Below are positions 15,333 through 23,387 of a DNA stretch of 37,587 bases, piece after piece. The stretch is from positions 1-37,587 of the forward strand of contig NZ_CALVGT010000005.1 in NCBI RefSeq assembly GCF_944327175.1, given 5' to 3'. Every line of letters starts with the position of its first letter. Position 1 is the stretch's first letter. The notes below the pieces were generated by a model. The model saw only the letters and a list, made by a program, of their open reading frames with translations. It searched no databases and was not told the DNA's origin. Source of the DNA: an uncultured Lactobacillus sp. Its GTDB lineage: Bacteria; Bacillota; Bacilli; Lactobacillales; Lactobacillaceae. Made by a program: the position numbers and the translations under genes.

Positions 15333-16115
15333 ATGGCGATGGAGCTTTTACCCTTGAAAACAGTCCGCAATCCCCGGGACCTTGGCGGCTACACCGGCTT
15401 TGCCGGCAGGAAGATCAAGGCCGGACTTTTGCTGCGGACCGGAACGGTCGCGGCGATCAGCGAGGAAGACGGCGATTATTTGCGGGCCTGCGGGGTGAAG
15501 ACCATCATCGACCTCCGTTCTCCGCAAGAATGCCGCAAGCGGCCGGATAAAAAGCTAGCCGGGATCCGGAACGTCAATATCCCCGTTAACAGCCGGGACC
15601 AGACCAAGGCCGGGGCCAGCCTGACGGAATTAGCCAAGCAGTACGGCTTAGACCCCCTGGCGGGCTTCCGCCACATGGTGGAGAGCTACCGGCTGATGGT
15701 GACGGAAGAGCACGCCCAGTTGGCTTTTGGCCAGGTTTTAGCCTATCTGGCTGAAGCTGAAGGCGGAACTATTTACCATTGCTCGGAAGGCAAGGACAGA
15801 ACAGGCCTGGTGACCGTCTTTTTGCTGACAGTTTTGGGGGTTGATCCGGAAACCATCCGCCAGGACTATCTTTTATCCGCTCCCTACCTTAACGGCTACC
15901 GGGCCAAAAGGGACAAGGAAGCTCGGGAAAACGGGGAAAGCCTGGTGCAGCGGGCCAACCTCAGGTCTCTAGGGACGGTCAACAATGAGTACTTAGACAG
16001 CGCATTGATCACCATCGACCAGGAATATGGCGGCATGGAAGCTTTTTTGACCCGGCAATTGGGCGTCAGCCCGGACCTTCGTGACCAGCTCCGGGCCAAG
16101 TATCTAGAAGAGTAA
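15333..16115 (+). CDS. Tyrosine-protein phosphatase (LipA/Ptp3-like)
   Basis: A 260-residue cysteine-based phosphatase. The N-terminal block NPRDLGGYTGFAGRKIKAGLLLRTG is the family hallmark, and the P-loop HCSEGKDRTGL (C-x5-R) at about residue 150 carries the catalytic Cys and Arg. Related enzymes are the broad tyrosine/phosphoinositide phosphatases of Gram-positives. No secretion signal is seen, so a cytoplasmic location is expected. The ATG at 15333 is chosen for the GGAGGAG site eight bases upstream; a longer reading frame reaches back to 15288 within the terminator and is rejected. The ApbE gene begins 11 bases after its stop, so they are co-transcribed. Confidence 0.9.
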   Translation: MAMELLPLKTVRNPRDLGGYTGFAGRKIKAGLLLRTGTVAAISEEDGDYLRACGVKTIIDLRSPQECRKRPDKKLAGIRNVNIPVNSRDQTKAGASLTELAKQYGLDPLAGFRHMVESYRLMVTEEHAQLAFGQVLAYLAEAEGGTIYHCSEGKDRTGLVTVFLLTVLGVDPETIRQDYLLSAPYLNGYRAKRDKEARENGESLVQRANLRSLGTVNNEYLDSALITIDQEYGGMEAFLTRQLGVSPDLRDQLRAKYLEE

Positions 16116-16126
16116 GGATTTTAAAA

Positions 16127-17086
16127 ATGGGAATTATCAAATACATATCAACTGACCAAGTCATGGCTCAGCACAAGGCCATGGGGACCCACATCAGCCT
16201 GCAGATCTACGGGGCAAGGGAAGACCCGGAAAAGATCCTGGATCAGACCAAGGCCTTGATCGACCACTTTGAAGACCTGCTGACGGTCAACCGCAAGCCG
16301 GACCACCCCCGCTACGGCCTGTCCGAAGTTACCCGGGTCAACGACCAGGCGGGTAAGGAGGCTGTGCAAGTCTCCAGCAGCGTTTACGGCTTGATTAAGC
16401 TTGCCGTTGAGACCAGCCGGGAAAACTTCGGCTTCAACGCCTTGATCGGCCCCCTGGTCAAGCTCTGGTCCATCGGCTTTAAGGACGCCCACGTACCGAG
16501 TGACGCGGAAATCAAAGAAAAAATGCAGCTGATCGACCCCTGGATGGTCGAATTAAATGACGATGACCACACGGTCTTTTTGAAGCAGGAAGGCATGGAG
16601 CTGGACCTGGGCGGGATCGCCAAGGGCTGGACGGCCGACCGGATCCGGGACCTCTGGCGGGCCTACGGGGTCGAAGCCGGCATCATCAACCTGGGCGGCA
16701 ATGTCCTCTTCGTCAACCCTTGTCCAAAGCGGGCCAACGGGATGTGGACGGTAGGCGTCCAGGATCCTTTGAAGCCGCGGGGAGAAAACATCACGGCCAT
16801 GATGATCCCGGAATGTTCCGTGGTCACCAGCGGGACTTACGAGCGCTTTTTGGAAGTGGACGGGCACAAGTACCACCACTTGATCGACTCCCGGACCGGT
16901 TACCCGGTGGAAACCAACATTGCCGGAGTGACGACCTTCACCAAGAATTCCGTTGACGCGGAAATCGAGTGCAAGCGCTGCTTCTTTGCTGGCCAGCCAA
17001 TTGCCAACTGGGTCAATGACCGCCGCTTAGGCGCCGTTTACGTTTATAACGATGAACGGGTGGAAAAAGTCGGCCTGGATTACTAA
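16127..17086 (+). CDS. apbE: FAD:protein FMN transferase, ApbE family, cytoplasmic type
   Basis: A 319-residue flavin transferase, which links FMN from FAD to a Thr/Ser of a target flavoprotein. Family blocks are MGTHISLQIYG, FNALIGPLVKLWSIG, LDLGGIAKGWTADRIRDLW, INLGGNVLFV and YHHLIDSRTGYPVETNI. The C-terminal metal site is non-standard: SVDAEIECKR replaces the usual D-A-x-x-T pattern, with Glu four residues after Asp. There is no lipobox or signal peptide, so it should act in the cytoplasm. Target flavoproteins (FMN_bind domain, or fumarate reductase-like proteins) are not in the window. Its closeness to two FMN reductases makes a flavin theme plausible. Confidence 0.88.
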   Translation: MGIIKYISTDQVMAQHKAMGTHISLQIYGAREDPEKILDQTKALIDHFEDLLTVNRKPDHPRYGLSEVTRVNDQAGKEAVQVSSSVYGLIKLAVETSRENFGFNALIGPLVKLWSIGFKDAHVPSDAEIKEKMQLIDPWMVELNDDDHTVFLKQEGMELDLGGIAKGWTADRIRDLWRAYGVEAGIINLGGNVLFVNPCPKRANGMWTVGVQDPLKPRGENITAMMIPECSVVTSGTYERFLEVDGHKYHHLIDSRTGYPVETNIAGVTTFTKNSVDAEIECKRCFFAGQPIANWVNDRRLGAVYVYNDERVEKVGLDY

Positions 17087-17094
17087 AGTAAAGC

Positions 17095-17129
17095 AAAAGC
17101 AGCCTCACCTTCTGGTGAAGCTGCTTTTT
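17095..17129. terminator. Bidirectional terminator between apbE and cvpA
   Basis: AAAAGCAGC-C-TCACC pairs with GGTGA-A-GCTGCTTTT around TTCT, with an A run upstream and a T run downstream, between convergent genes that end at 17086 and 17132. Confidence 0.85.
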
Positions 17130-17131
17130 CC

Positions 17132-17656
17132 TTAGGCCGTGGTCCGGCTGACGCTGAAGAGGGTCTTGAAGACCCCGGTTGACAGACCTGGCGTGTCGTT
17201 GACGATGAAGCTGAGCAGCTGGGAATCGCTGATCAGCTGGCTCAGCTGGCTGACGCCGACGGAGTTGAGAATGGACAAGACCACGTACATGAAGAAGTAG
17301 GAAGCCACGAAAGAAACGACGGCCCCGGCAATGTGGTCCAAAGTGGCCGTGAAACCAGTCTTGGTCTCCTGGGCAGGCAGCCAGGCCTTGAAGATCTTGG
17401 CTACCTGCTTGAAGATGAAGAAGAGGGCGAAGAAGGCCCCAAAGCGGCAGGCCTGCAGGACCATGCTGGAGTCGCCCGCCTGCCCTTGGACGAACTGGGT
17501 GTAGATCAAGTTGCCGACCGGATTCTGCAGCATGATGGCCAGCATGAAGACGAGACCGGCGAAGATCAAGTTGACGATCCGCTTGGAGAAACCCACTTGG
17601 TAGCCCTTGTAGGTTTGCCAGGCGATGTAGAGAATTACGAAAATAACTAAGAGCAT
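17132..17656 (-). CDS. CvpA-family membrane protein
   Basis: A 174-residue integral membrane protein with four to five hydrophobic segments (MLLVIFVILYIAWQTYKG; NLIFAGLVFMLAIML; CRFGAFFALFFIFKQVAKIF; AGAVVSFVASYFFMYVVLSIL). This is the CvpA/colicin V production domain seen in Gram-positive bacteria, and the precise function is unsettled. AAAGGAT lies seven bases before the ATG at 17656. It is a single gene, divergent from the rsmG operon, with the 163-base interval shared for regulation. Confidence 0.85.
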   Translation of the reverse strand: MLLVIFVILYIAWQTYKGYQVGFSKRIVNLIFAGLVFMLAIMLQNPVGNLIYTQFVQGQAGDSSMVLQACRFGAFFALFFIFKQVAKIFKAWLPAQETKTGFTATLDHIAGAVVSFVASYFFMYVVLSILNSVGVSQLSQLISDSQLLSFIVNDTPGLSTGVFKTLFSVSRTTA

Positions 17657-17791
17657 CTTTATATCCTTTGTTTTTAGCGGTAATTTTCCATGGATTCTTT
17701 TTGACCTTCAAGCAAAAATAATCCATAATTGTTAAGATGGTTTGTGTAACATTTTTTTGCGCAAGATTGCTTTTTGCGTTACATTTAAGGG

Positions 17792-17818
17792 TGTGAAACA
17801 CGGTTTCACAGGTGAAAG
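17792..17818. promoter_or_regulatory. Dyads with parS-like half-sites overlapping the rsmG ribosome-binding site
   Basis: TGTGAAAC (17792-17799) and GTTTCACA (17803-17810) form a perfect eight-pair dyad around ACG. The second arm is followed after AG by GTGAAAG, which contains the ribosome-binding site of rsmG. GTGAAACA and TGTTTCAC are the half-sites of the ParB target parS, but here they are everted and spaced differently from a real parS. Confidence 0.45.
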
Positions 17819-17819
17819 A

Positions 17820-18539
17820 ATGAATCCTGAACTTTTTGCAGAAACATTGTCAAAATATAATTTTAAGTTGTCTCCTGTCCAAGAGCAACAATTTAAAACA
17901 TATTTTAAGGAATTGGTCCGGGTCAACGAACACGTCAACCTTACCCGGATCACGGACGAAGACGAGGTCTACCTCAAGCACTTCTACGACAGCGTGACTC
18001 CGCTCCTGCTCTGGCCAGAGGTCTTTGCAGAAGGAGCCAAGCTCTGCGATGTCGGGGCCGGGGCCGGCTTTCCGTCACTGCCGATCAAGATTCTCCGCCC
18101 GGACTTGGAAGTCACCATCGTTGACTCTTTAGGCAAGCGGCTGAACTTCCTGTCCGACTTGCTGGAGAAGCTTGGCATCGAAGGCGTGAACCTGGTGCAC
18201 GGCCGGGCTGAGGACGTGGGGCAAAACCCGGACTACCGGGAGAAGTTTGACCTGGTAACTGCCCGGGCCGTGGCCAGAATGAGCGTTTTGAGCGAATACT
18301 GCCTGCCCCTGGCCAAAGTCGGCGGCAAGTTCCTGGCTTTAAAGGGGCCGCGGGCTGATGAAGAATTGGAAGACGCCAAGAGTGCCTTGGAGAAATTGGG
18401 CGGTGAAGCTGTCTTCAGCCGGATCTTCACCCTGCCAGGCAGCGCTGAAGAGCGGACCCTCGTCCTGGTTGACAAGGTCAAGGCAACTCCGGGCAAGTAC
18501 CCGCGCCAGGCAGGCACGCCAAACCGGAAACCCTTGTAG
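17820..18539 (+). CDS. rsmG: 16S rRNA (guanine-N7) methyltransferase RsmG (GidB)
   Basis: A 239-residue Rossmann-fold methyltransferase that modifies G527 (E. coli numbering) of 16S rRNA using S-adenosylmethionine. Visible motifs are the family [23 protein letters not shown] block (about residues 36-58), the SAM-binding [17 protein letters not shown] (76-92), [14 protein letters not shown], and [11 protein letters not shown] with [12 protein letters not shown]. The ATG at 17820 follows GGTGAAAG; an upstream in-frame codon at 17742 is rejected because it lies in the intergenic dyads. It heads the rsmG-noc-parA-parB gene order that lies near oriC in Firmicutes, although oriC itself is not seen here. 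Confidence 0.94.
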   Translation: MNPELFAETLSKYNFKLSPVQEQQFKTYFKELVRVNEHVNLTRITDEDEVYLKHFYDSVTPLLLWPEVFAEGAKLCDVGAGAGFPSLPIKILRPDLEVTIVDSLGKRLNFLSDLLEKLGIEGVNLVHGRAEDVGQNPDYREKFDLVTARAVARMSVLSEYCLPLAKVGGKFLALKGPRADEELEDAKSALEKLGGEAVFSRIFTLPGSAEERTLVLVDKVKATPGKYPRQAGTPNRKPL

Positions 18540-18557
18540 TTTTTTGGAGGTGCCCAA

Positions 18558-19382
18558 ATGGCTTTTGGTTTTTTCCATCGAAATGAAATTCCCCAAAACA
18601 AGCAGGTCCAGGACCTGCCTTTAGCGGAAATCCATCCGAACCGCTACCAGCCAAGAAGGACTTTTAGCGATGATTCCATCCAGCAGCTGGCCCAGACCTT
18701 GCAAGAAGAAGGGCTCCTGCAGCCGATCATCGTCCGTGAAGACCAGGGCGGCTACGAAATTATTGCCGGCGAGCGCCGTTTCCGGGCGGCCAAGAGCCTG
18801 GGCTGGGAAAAGATCCCGGCCATCGTGAACAATCTTGATGACCAGCAGACAGCCTCTTTGGCCTTGATCGAAAACCTGCAAAGGGAAAACCTGAACCCGA
18901 TCGATGAGGCCCAGGCTTATGAGCAGCTGATGCAGCTCAACGACTTGACCCAGACCCAGCTGGCCCAGGACATCGGCAAGTCCCAGTCCTACGTGGCCAA
19001 CAAGCTCCGCCTGCTCAAGCTGGCTGAACCTGTCCAAGAGCATTTGGCCAAAGGCGAGCTCAGCGCCCGCCACGGACGGGCCATCTTGGGCTTAAGCGAA
19101 GAGGACCAGGTCAAATTGGCTGAAGAAGTCGTCAAGCAAGGGCTCAGCGTGAAAGAGACGGAAGAGCGGGCGGCCAAGCTGGACAATCCTAAACCAGCCG
19201 TTAAGAAAAAGGCGGTGGTCCGCTATGGCCGGGACATGCAGCTGCAGATCAACACGATCAAGCAGGCGGTTAAACTGGCCAAGGAGTCCGGCGTGAAAGT
19301 CAAGGTTACCGAGGCGAAGAGCCCGGATGAGTACCAGATTACTATCGTGATGAAGAAGCAGAGAAAGAAGAAGGAGGACTAG
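18558..19382 (+). CDS. noc: Nucleoid occlusion protein Noc (ParB family)
   Basis: A 274-residue ParB-type CTPase that binds chromosomal Noc sites and tethers them to the membrane, keeping FtsZ off the nucleoid. The N-terminus MAFGFFHRNE is amphipathic and fits the membrane-targeting helix of Noc, unlike the KGGLGRGLGALF start of the ParB gene further on. The CTP-binding boxes are EEGLLQPIIVRE, GERRFRAAK (71-79) and ENLQRENLNPIDEA (about 105-118), followed by the helix-turn-helix TQTQLAQDIGKSQSYVANKLRLL. GGAGG lies seven bases before the ATG. parA starts one base after its stop, so the genes are tightly coupled. Confidence 0.92.
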   Translation: MAFGFFHRNEIPQNKQVQDLPLAEIHPNRYQPRRTFSDDSIQQLAQTLQEEGLLQPIIVREDQGGYEIIAGERRFRAAKSLGWEKIPAIVNNLDDQQTASLALIENLQRENLNPIDEAQAYEQLMQLNDLTQTQLAQDIGKSQSYVANKLRLLKLAEPVQEHLAKGELSARHGRAILGLSEEDQVKLAEEVVKQGLSVKETEERAAKLDNPKPAVKKKAVVRYGRDMQLQINTIKQAVKLAKESGVKVKVTEAKSPDEYQITIVMKKQRKKKED

Positions 19383-19383
19383 C

Positions 19384-20163
19384 ATGGGCAGCGTCATCGC
19401 AGTCGCCAACCAGAAGGGCGGCGTTGGCAAAACCACGACGACCATCAATTTGGCCGCTTCCATTGCTAAAAGAGGCTATAAGGTATTGATTGTCGACATT
19501 GACCCGCAGGGCAATGCCACCTCAGGCTTGGGAATTGAGAAGTCAACCATCGAGTACGACATCTACAATGTCTTGATCGATGAAATTCCGATCGCCTCAG
19601 CTATCAAGCCGACCAGCAGCAAGAAGCTGGACATTGTGCCGGCCACGATCAACCTGGCCGGGGCGGAAACCGAGCTGATCAGCATGATGGCCCGGGAAAC
19701 CCGCTTGAAGGGGGCCATTGAAGACCTGGGCGACAAGTACGACTTCGTCTTTATCGACTGTCCTCCTTCTTTGGGGCAATTGTCCATCAACGCCTTTACG
19801 GCCAGCCAGTCGATTTTGATTCCGGTCCAAAGTGAATACTACGCCATGGAAGGGCTGAGCCAGCTGCTCAACACCATCCGCTTAGTCCAGAAGCACTTCA
19901 ACAAGGACCTGGGCGTGGAAGGGGTCCTGTTGACCATGCTAGATGCCCGGACCAACCTGGGGGCCGACGTGGTCCAGCAGGTCAAGGAATATTTCGGCGA
20001 CCGGGTCTACAAGACGATCATCCCGCGGATCACCAAGCTGGCCGAAGCGCCAAGCTACGGGGAGGCAATCACGGAATACGCGCCAAGTTCGCGCGGGGCC
20101 AAGGTTTATGATGACTTAGCAAAAGAGGTGCTGAAGGCTCATGGCAAGAGACTCAAGAAATAA
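19384..20163 (+). CDS. parA: Chromosome partitioning ATPase ParA (Soj)
   Basis: A 259-residue deviant Walker-A ATPase. MGSVIAVANQKGGVGKTTTT at the N-terminus carries the KGGVGKTT motif, LIVDIDPQGNATSGLG is the A' motif and DFVFIDCPPSLGQLS is Walker B. It cycles on DNA and works with ParB in origin segregation, and in Bacillus it also modulates DnaA. The GGAGG site is in the end of noc. The start lies one base after the noc stop, and parB overlaps its end by 23 bases. Confidence 0.95.
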   Translation: MGSVIAVANQKGGVGKTTTTINLAASIAKRGYKVLIVDIDPQGNATSGLGIEKSTIEYDIYNVLIDEIPIASAIKPTSSKKLDIVPATINLAGAETELISMMARETRLKGAIEDLGDKYDFVFIDCPPSLGQLSINAFTASQSILIPVQSEYYAMEGLSQLLNTIRLVQKHFNKDLGVEGVLLTMLDARTNLGADVVQQVKEYFGDRVYKTIIPRITKLAEAPSYGEAITEYAPSSRGAKVYDDLAKEVLKAHGKRLKK

Positions 20164-21031
20164 GAAACAGGAAAAGAAGGGCGGCCTGGGCCGGGGCTTA
20201 GGGGCGCTTTTTGAAGAAGGACCCCAGGTAAAGCCGGCTGAAGAAATCGAAGACCTGCCTTTGGCAGAAGTCCGGCCCAACCCTTATCAGCCGCGGAAGA
20301 ACTTCGACGACAAGAAGCTGGCTGAACTGGCTGAATCCATCAAAGAAAACGGGGTTCTGCAGCCGATCATCGTCCGCCGGTCAGTCGGCGGCTACGAAAT
20401 CATCGCCGGCGAGCGCCGCTGCCGGGCTTCAGAATTAGCCGGCCAGGCCACCATCCCGGCCATCATCCGCCAATTTGACGAAAGCCAGATGATGGAAGTG
20501 GCCATCCTGGAAAACCTGCAGCGGGAAGACCTGACTCCTTTGGAAGAAGCCCAGGCTTACGAAATGCTGCAAAAGAACCTGGGCCTAACCCAGGAAGAGG
20601 TTTCCAAGAAGATGGGCAAGTCCCGCCCTTACATCACCAACTACCTCCGCCTGCTCACCCTGCCGCAGAAGACCAAGGGCCTTTTGCAAAGAGGAGAATT
20701 GTCCATGGGCCAGGCCAGAACTCTCCTGGGCCTCAAGGACAAGGACCGGATCGATGAATTGGCCAAACGGGTGGTTAAGGAAGGGATGCCGGTCCGCAAG
20801 GTCGAGGCGCTGGTCGCCAAGATGAACGAGCGCGGGCAGAAGCAGAAGAAAAAGAATGCCGGCAAGTCGGCCTTTGTGCGGGCTAGCGAAAGCCAGCTGG
20901 CCGCCAAGTTTGGCTCGCCGGTAAGCATTACGGAAAACAAGACGGGGAAGGGGCACTTGTCAATTGACTTTGCTTCCCCGGATGAACTGAACCGGATTCT
21001 GGATTTGTTAGGTGTGAATCTCGATGACTAA
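20141..21031 (+). CDS. parB: Chromosome partitioning protein ParB (Spo0J)
   Basis: A 296-residue ParB. The N-terminal KKGGLGRGLGALFEEG (about residues 12-27) is the ParA-stimulating segment. The CTP/DNA-clamp boxes are NGVLQPIIVRR, GERRCRASELA (90-100, Cys where Phe or Trp is common) and ENLQREDLTPLEEA, followed by the helix-turn-helix TQEEVSKKMGKSRPYITNYLRLL and a C-terminal dimerisation region. It loads at parS sites near oriC and recruits SMC. A perfect parS was not found in this window. The start overlaps parA. Confidence 0.95.
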   Translation: MARDSRNKKQEKKGGLGRGLGALFEEGPQVKPAEEIEDLPLAEVRPNPYQPRKNFDDKKLAELAESIKENGVLQPIIVRRSVGGYEIIAGERRCRASELAGQATIPAIIRQFDESQMMEVAILENLQREDLTPLEEAQAYEMLQKNLGLTQEEVSKKMGKSRPYITNYLRLLTLPQKTKGLLQRGELSMGQARTLLGLKDKDRIDELAKRVVKEGMPVRKVEALVAKMNERGQKQKKKNAGKSAFVRASESQLAAKFGSPVSITENKTGKGHLSIDFASPDELNRILDLLGVNLDD

Positions 21032-21287
21032 AAATATTACTTTTGACTTGGCGGACACGGTTGAAATGAAGAAGCCCCACGCTTGCCAGACCAACAACTG
21101 GGAGGTTCTGCGCCTGGGCGCCGACATCCGCTTGAAATGCATGGGCTGCGGGCACGTGGTCATGATGCCGCGGGCTGATTTCAACAAGAAGGTCAAGAAG
21201 CTCCTGGCCAAGAGCAATGATCCCGTCAACTTGAAGAACGATTTTTACGTGGCCAAGGAGGACATCGCCCGGCCAAATTTCGGCTAG
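21024..21287 (+). CDS. DUF951 family small protein (YyzM-like)
   Basis: An 87-residue conserved protein with a zinc-ribbon-like pattern: HAC near residue 20 and KCMGCGHVVMMPRADFNKKVKKLL in the middle. It is found next to parB and ychF across Firmicutes. Function is unknown; the Cys residues suggest metal binding or nucleic-acid contact. It overlaps the end of parB by eight bases, so translation is coupled. Confidence 0.9.
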   Translation: MTKNITFDLADTVEMKKPHACQTNNWEVLRLGADIRLKCMGCGHVVMMPRADFNKKVKKLLAKSNDPVNLKNDFYVAKEDIARPNFG

Positions 21288-21290
21288 GCA

Positions 21291-21319
21291 TTGACTAATC
21301 TGGCCAAAAGGCCAAGAAT
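21291..21319 (+). promoter_or_regulatory. Possible internal promoter for ychF with a dyad in the spacer
   Basis: TTGACT (21291-21296) and AAGAAT (21314-21319) are spaced by 17 bases, and the spacer contains the dyad TGGCCAAAAGGCCA (21301-21314). The -10 is weak. Confidence 0.35.
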
Positions 21320-21363
21320 TAAACACGCAAGCAAGAAAAAACAAGAAAGAGGAATTACAAAAT

Positions 21364-22464
21364 ATGGCTTTAACTGCTGGTATCGTCGGTTTGCCAAACG
21401 TCGGCAAGTCAACTTTGTTTAACGCAATTACCAAGGCGGGCGCGGAAATGGCTAACTACCCATTCGCGACCATTGAACCAAACGTGGGGATGGTTGAAGT
21501 GCCGGACAAACGCCTGGCCAGAATCCAGGAACTGATCCCGGCCAAGAAGGTTGTCCACACGACTTTTGAATTCACCGACATTGCTGGTTTGGTCAAGGGG
21601 GCTTCCAAGGGTGAAGGCCTGGGCAACAAGTTCTTGGAAAACATTCGCCAAACTGACGCCATCGTGCACGTGGTCCGGGCTTTTGACGATGAAAACATCA
21701 CTTCCGTCTCCGGCAAGGTTGACCCGGAAGAAGACATCGACACCATCAACCTGGAACTGATCTACGCTGACTTGGACTCAGTTGACCGCCGGATCGGCAA
21801 GGTGCAGAAGATGGCCCAGCAAAAGGACAAGGAAGCCATGGCTGAATACAATGTCTTGCAAAAGATCAAGCCAGTTCTGGAAGCCGGCGACCCGGTCCGG
21901 TCCATCAAGTTCACTGATGACGAAGCCAAGATCGTCAAGGGCCTCTTCCTCCTGACTTCCAAGCCGGTCATCTACGTGGCCAACATCGCGGAAGAATCCA
22001 TGGCTGATCCGGAAAGCGACAAGTACTACCAAATCGTCAAGGCCCACGCCGACAAGGAAGGGGCTGGCTGCCTGGGCATCTCCGCGGCGATTGAAGAAGA
22101 AATCGCCGGCCTGGATGATGAAGAAAAGGCAGAAATGCTGGCGGCTGAAGGGGTTGAAGAATCCGGTTTGGACCGCTTGATCCGAGCTGCCTACCACCTG
22201 CTGGGCCTCAGAACCTTCTTTACGGCCGGGGGCAAGGAAACCCGGGCCTGGACCTTCCACCAGGGCATGAAGGCGCCGCAAGTTGCCGGGGTCATCCACT
22301 CCGACTTTGAACGGGGCTTCATCCGGGCCGAAGTCGTTTCCTTCGAAGACCTGGACAAGTACGAAAGCATGCAGAAGATCAAGGAAGCCGGCAGAGTCCG
22401 CCTGGAAGGCAAGGAATACGAAGTCCAGGACGGTGACATCATCGAATTCAGATTTAACGTATAA
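21364..22464 (+). CDS. ychF: Redox-responsive ATPase YchF (Obg-family, OLA1-like)
   Basis: A 366-residue P-loop ATPase of the Obg/YchF family. The G1 loop is GLPNVGKST (9-17), G3 is FTDIAGLVKGASKGEGLGNKF, and the guanine-specific NKxD is replaced by VANIAEES, the change that makes YchF prefer ATP. The C-terminal TGS domain is visible in LGLRTFFTAGGKETRAWTFHQGMKAPQVAG. It binds ribosomes and affects translation of leaderless mRNAs and the oxidative stress response in other species. Codon use is strongly biased. GAGG lies eight bases before the ATG. Confidence 0.95.
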   Translation: MALTAGIVGLPNVGKSTLFNAITKAGAEMANYPFATIEPNVGMVEVPDKRLARIQELIPAKKVVHTTFEFTDIAGLVKGASKGEGLGNKFLENIRQTDAIVHVVRAFDDENITSVSGKVDPEEDIDTINLELIYADLDSVDRRIGKVQKMAQQKDKEAMAEYNVLQKIKPVLEAGDPVRSIKFTDDEAKIVKGLFLLTSKPVIYVANIAEESMADPESDKYYQIVKAHADKEGAGCLGISAAIEEEIAGLDDEEKAEMLAAEGVEESGLDRLIRAAYHLLGLRTFFTAGGKETRAWTFHQGMKAPQVAGVIHSDFERGFIRAEVVSFEDLDKYESMQKIKEAGRVRLEGKEYEVQDGDIIEFRFNV

Positions 22465-22478
22465 GGCAGGAGACAGAA

Positions 22479-23249
22479 GTGAGCGAAGAAAAGCAAGTTA
22501 AGAACGCTTCTCAAGCCAAGCTGCAAAAGCAGGGGCAGGCAGAAGCCAAGACGGAAAGCCTCAAGCAGGAGAACCCGGAAGAACTCCGGGGGAAATTGTC
22601 CAACAAGAACAAGGACTACATTTACCGCTTGAAGAAGGAACTGGTTGCCGGGGGCATGAGCGAAGGCGACGCTGACGCCCAGATCGCCGGCCTTTTGCCG
22701 GAAATCTACGCCGCCCAGATCAAGGGGCAGCCAGCCAACGCTTTGTTTGGCGCCGCGCCTAAGCTGAAGGCCAGCCAGATCCTGCACCCGGTCGTTAAGC
22801 CGGAAAAGGTGCCGGATAATCTGGTAGCCCTGGACGGGGCCCTCTTCTACACGGCCATGCTGACGGTTCTGTTTGGGATCCTGCAATTGTTCACGGACAA
22901 CAGCAAGTCCACTTCCTCCGGTTCCGGGATCTTGACCTTGATCGTGATGGGTCTGGCCATGGGCTGGTACTTCACCAAATCCAACACCTGGATGCAGCCT
23001 GACCCGAAGACCGGCAAGCCGGCCTGGGGCAAGATGATCTGGGGCCTTCTGGGGTCACTTTTGATCATCATGCTGATCGTCTTTGTCCTCTCAATGCCAG
23101 CCTTGTCCGTCATCAACCCGGTTCTGCCAGGCTGGGCTGACATCCTGGTGGCCGCAGCCGCTTACGGGATCCGCTGGCTGGTTCGCCGCCACTACGGGAT
23201 TGAAGGGACCTCTCTCAGCCCGGACAAGCTGACCATGAAGAAAAAGTAA
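22479..23249 (+). CDS. DUF1129 family membrane protein
   Basis: A 256-residue protein. The first 100 residues are charged and Lys/Gln/Glu-rich, with a coiled or helical part (LSNKNKDYIYRLKKELVAGGMSEGDADAQI) that is typical of DUF1129. Three or four membrane segments follow (FYTAMLTVLFGILQLF; GILTLIVMGLAMGWYF; LLGSLLIIMLIVFVLSM; ADILVAAAAYGIRWLV). The role is unknown, but the gene is a constant neighbour of ychF and parB in lactobacilli. The GTG start at 22479 follows GGAG six bases upstream. It is the last gene of the segregation block. Confidence 0.87.
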   Translation: MSEEKQVKNASQAKLQKQGQAEAKTESLKQENPEELRGKLSNKNKDYIYRLKKELVAGGMSEGDADAQIAGLLPEIYAAQIKGQPANALFGAAPKLKASQILHPVVKPEKVPDNLVALDGALFYTAMLTVLFGILQLFTDNSKSTSSGSGILTLIVMGLAMGWYFTKSNTWMQPDPKTGKPAWGKMIWGLLGSLLIIMLIVFVLSMPALSVINPVLPGWADILVAAAAYGIRWLVRRHYGIEGTSLSPDKLTMKKK

Positions 23250-23303
23250 ATCAATAGCGTGCTTTTTAATCCTAATGGGTGTAAAATAAGCTGATAAATA
23301 TAG

Positions 23304-23335
23304 AACAAATAGATGCTGAGCATCTATTTGTTTTT
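23304..23335 (+). terminator. Rho-independent terminator closing the rsmG-to-DUF1129 block
   Basis: A perfect 13-pair stem AACAAATAGATGC / GCATCTATTTGTT with loop TGA is followed by T residues. Confidence 0.92.
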
Positions 23336-23387
23336 GTTTGACGATTTTTTATAAAAAGCGATGAGCAGTAAAAGAGGGAGGTCATTA

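Noticed and set aside
17013-17801. 262-codon minus-strand frame overlapping cvpA
   Set aside because: It is in another frame of cvpA, reads through the bidirectional terminator and the end of apbE, and gives a low-complexity Arg/Gly/His-rich peptide.
17792-17818. A true parS site
   Set aside because: parS needs TGTTTCAC directly followed by GTGAAACA; here the half-sites are everted or separated by two bases. Reported as parS-like only.
22191-22886. 231-codon minus-strand frame opposite ychF/DUF1129
   Set aside because: Antisense to two conserved genes and without domain or ribosome site.
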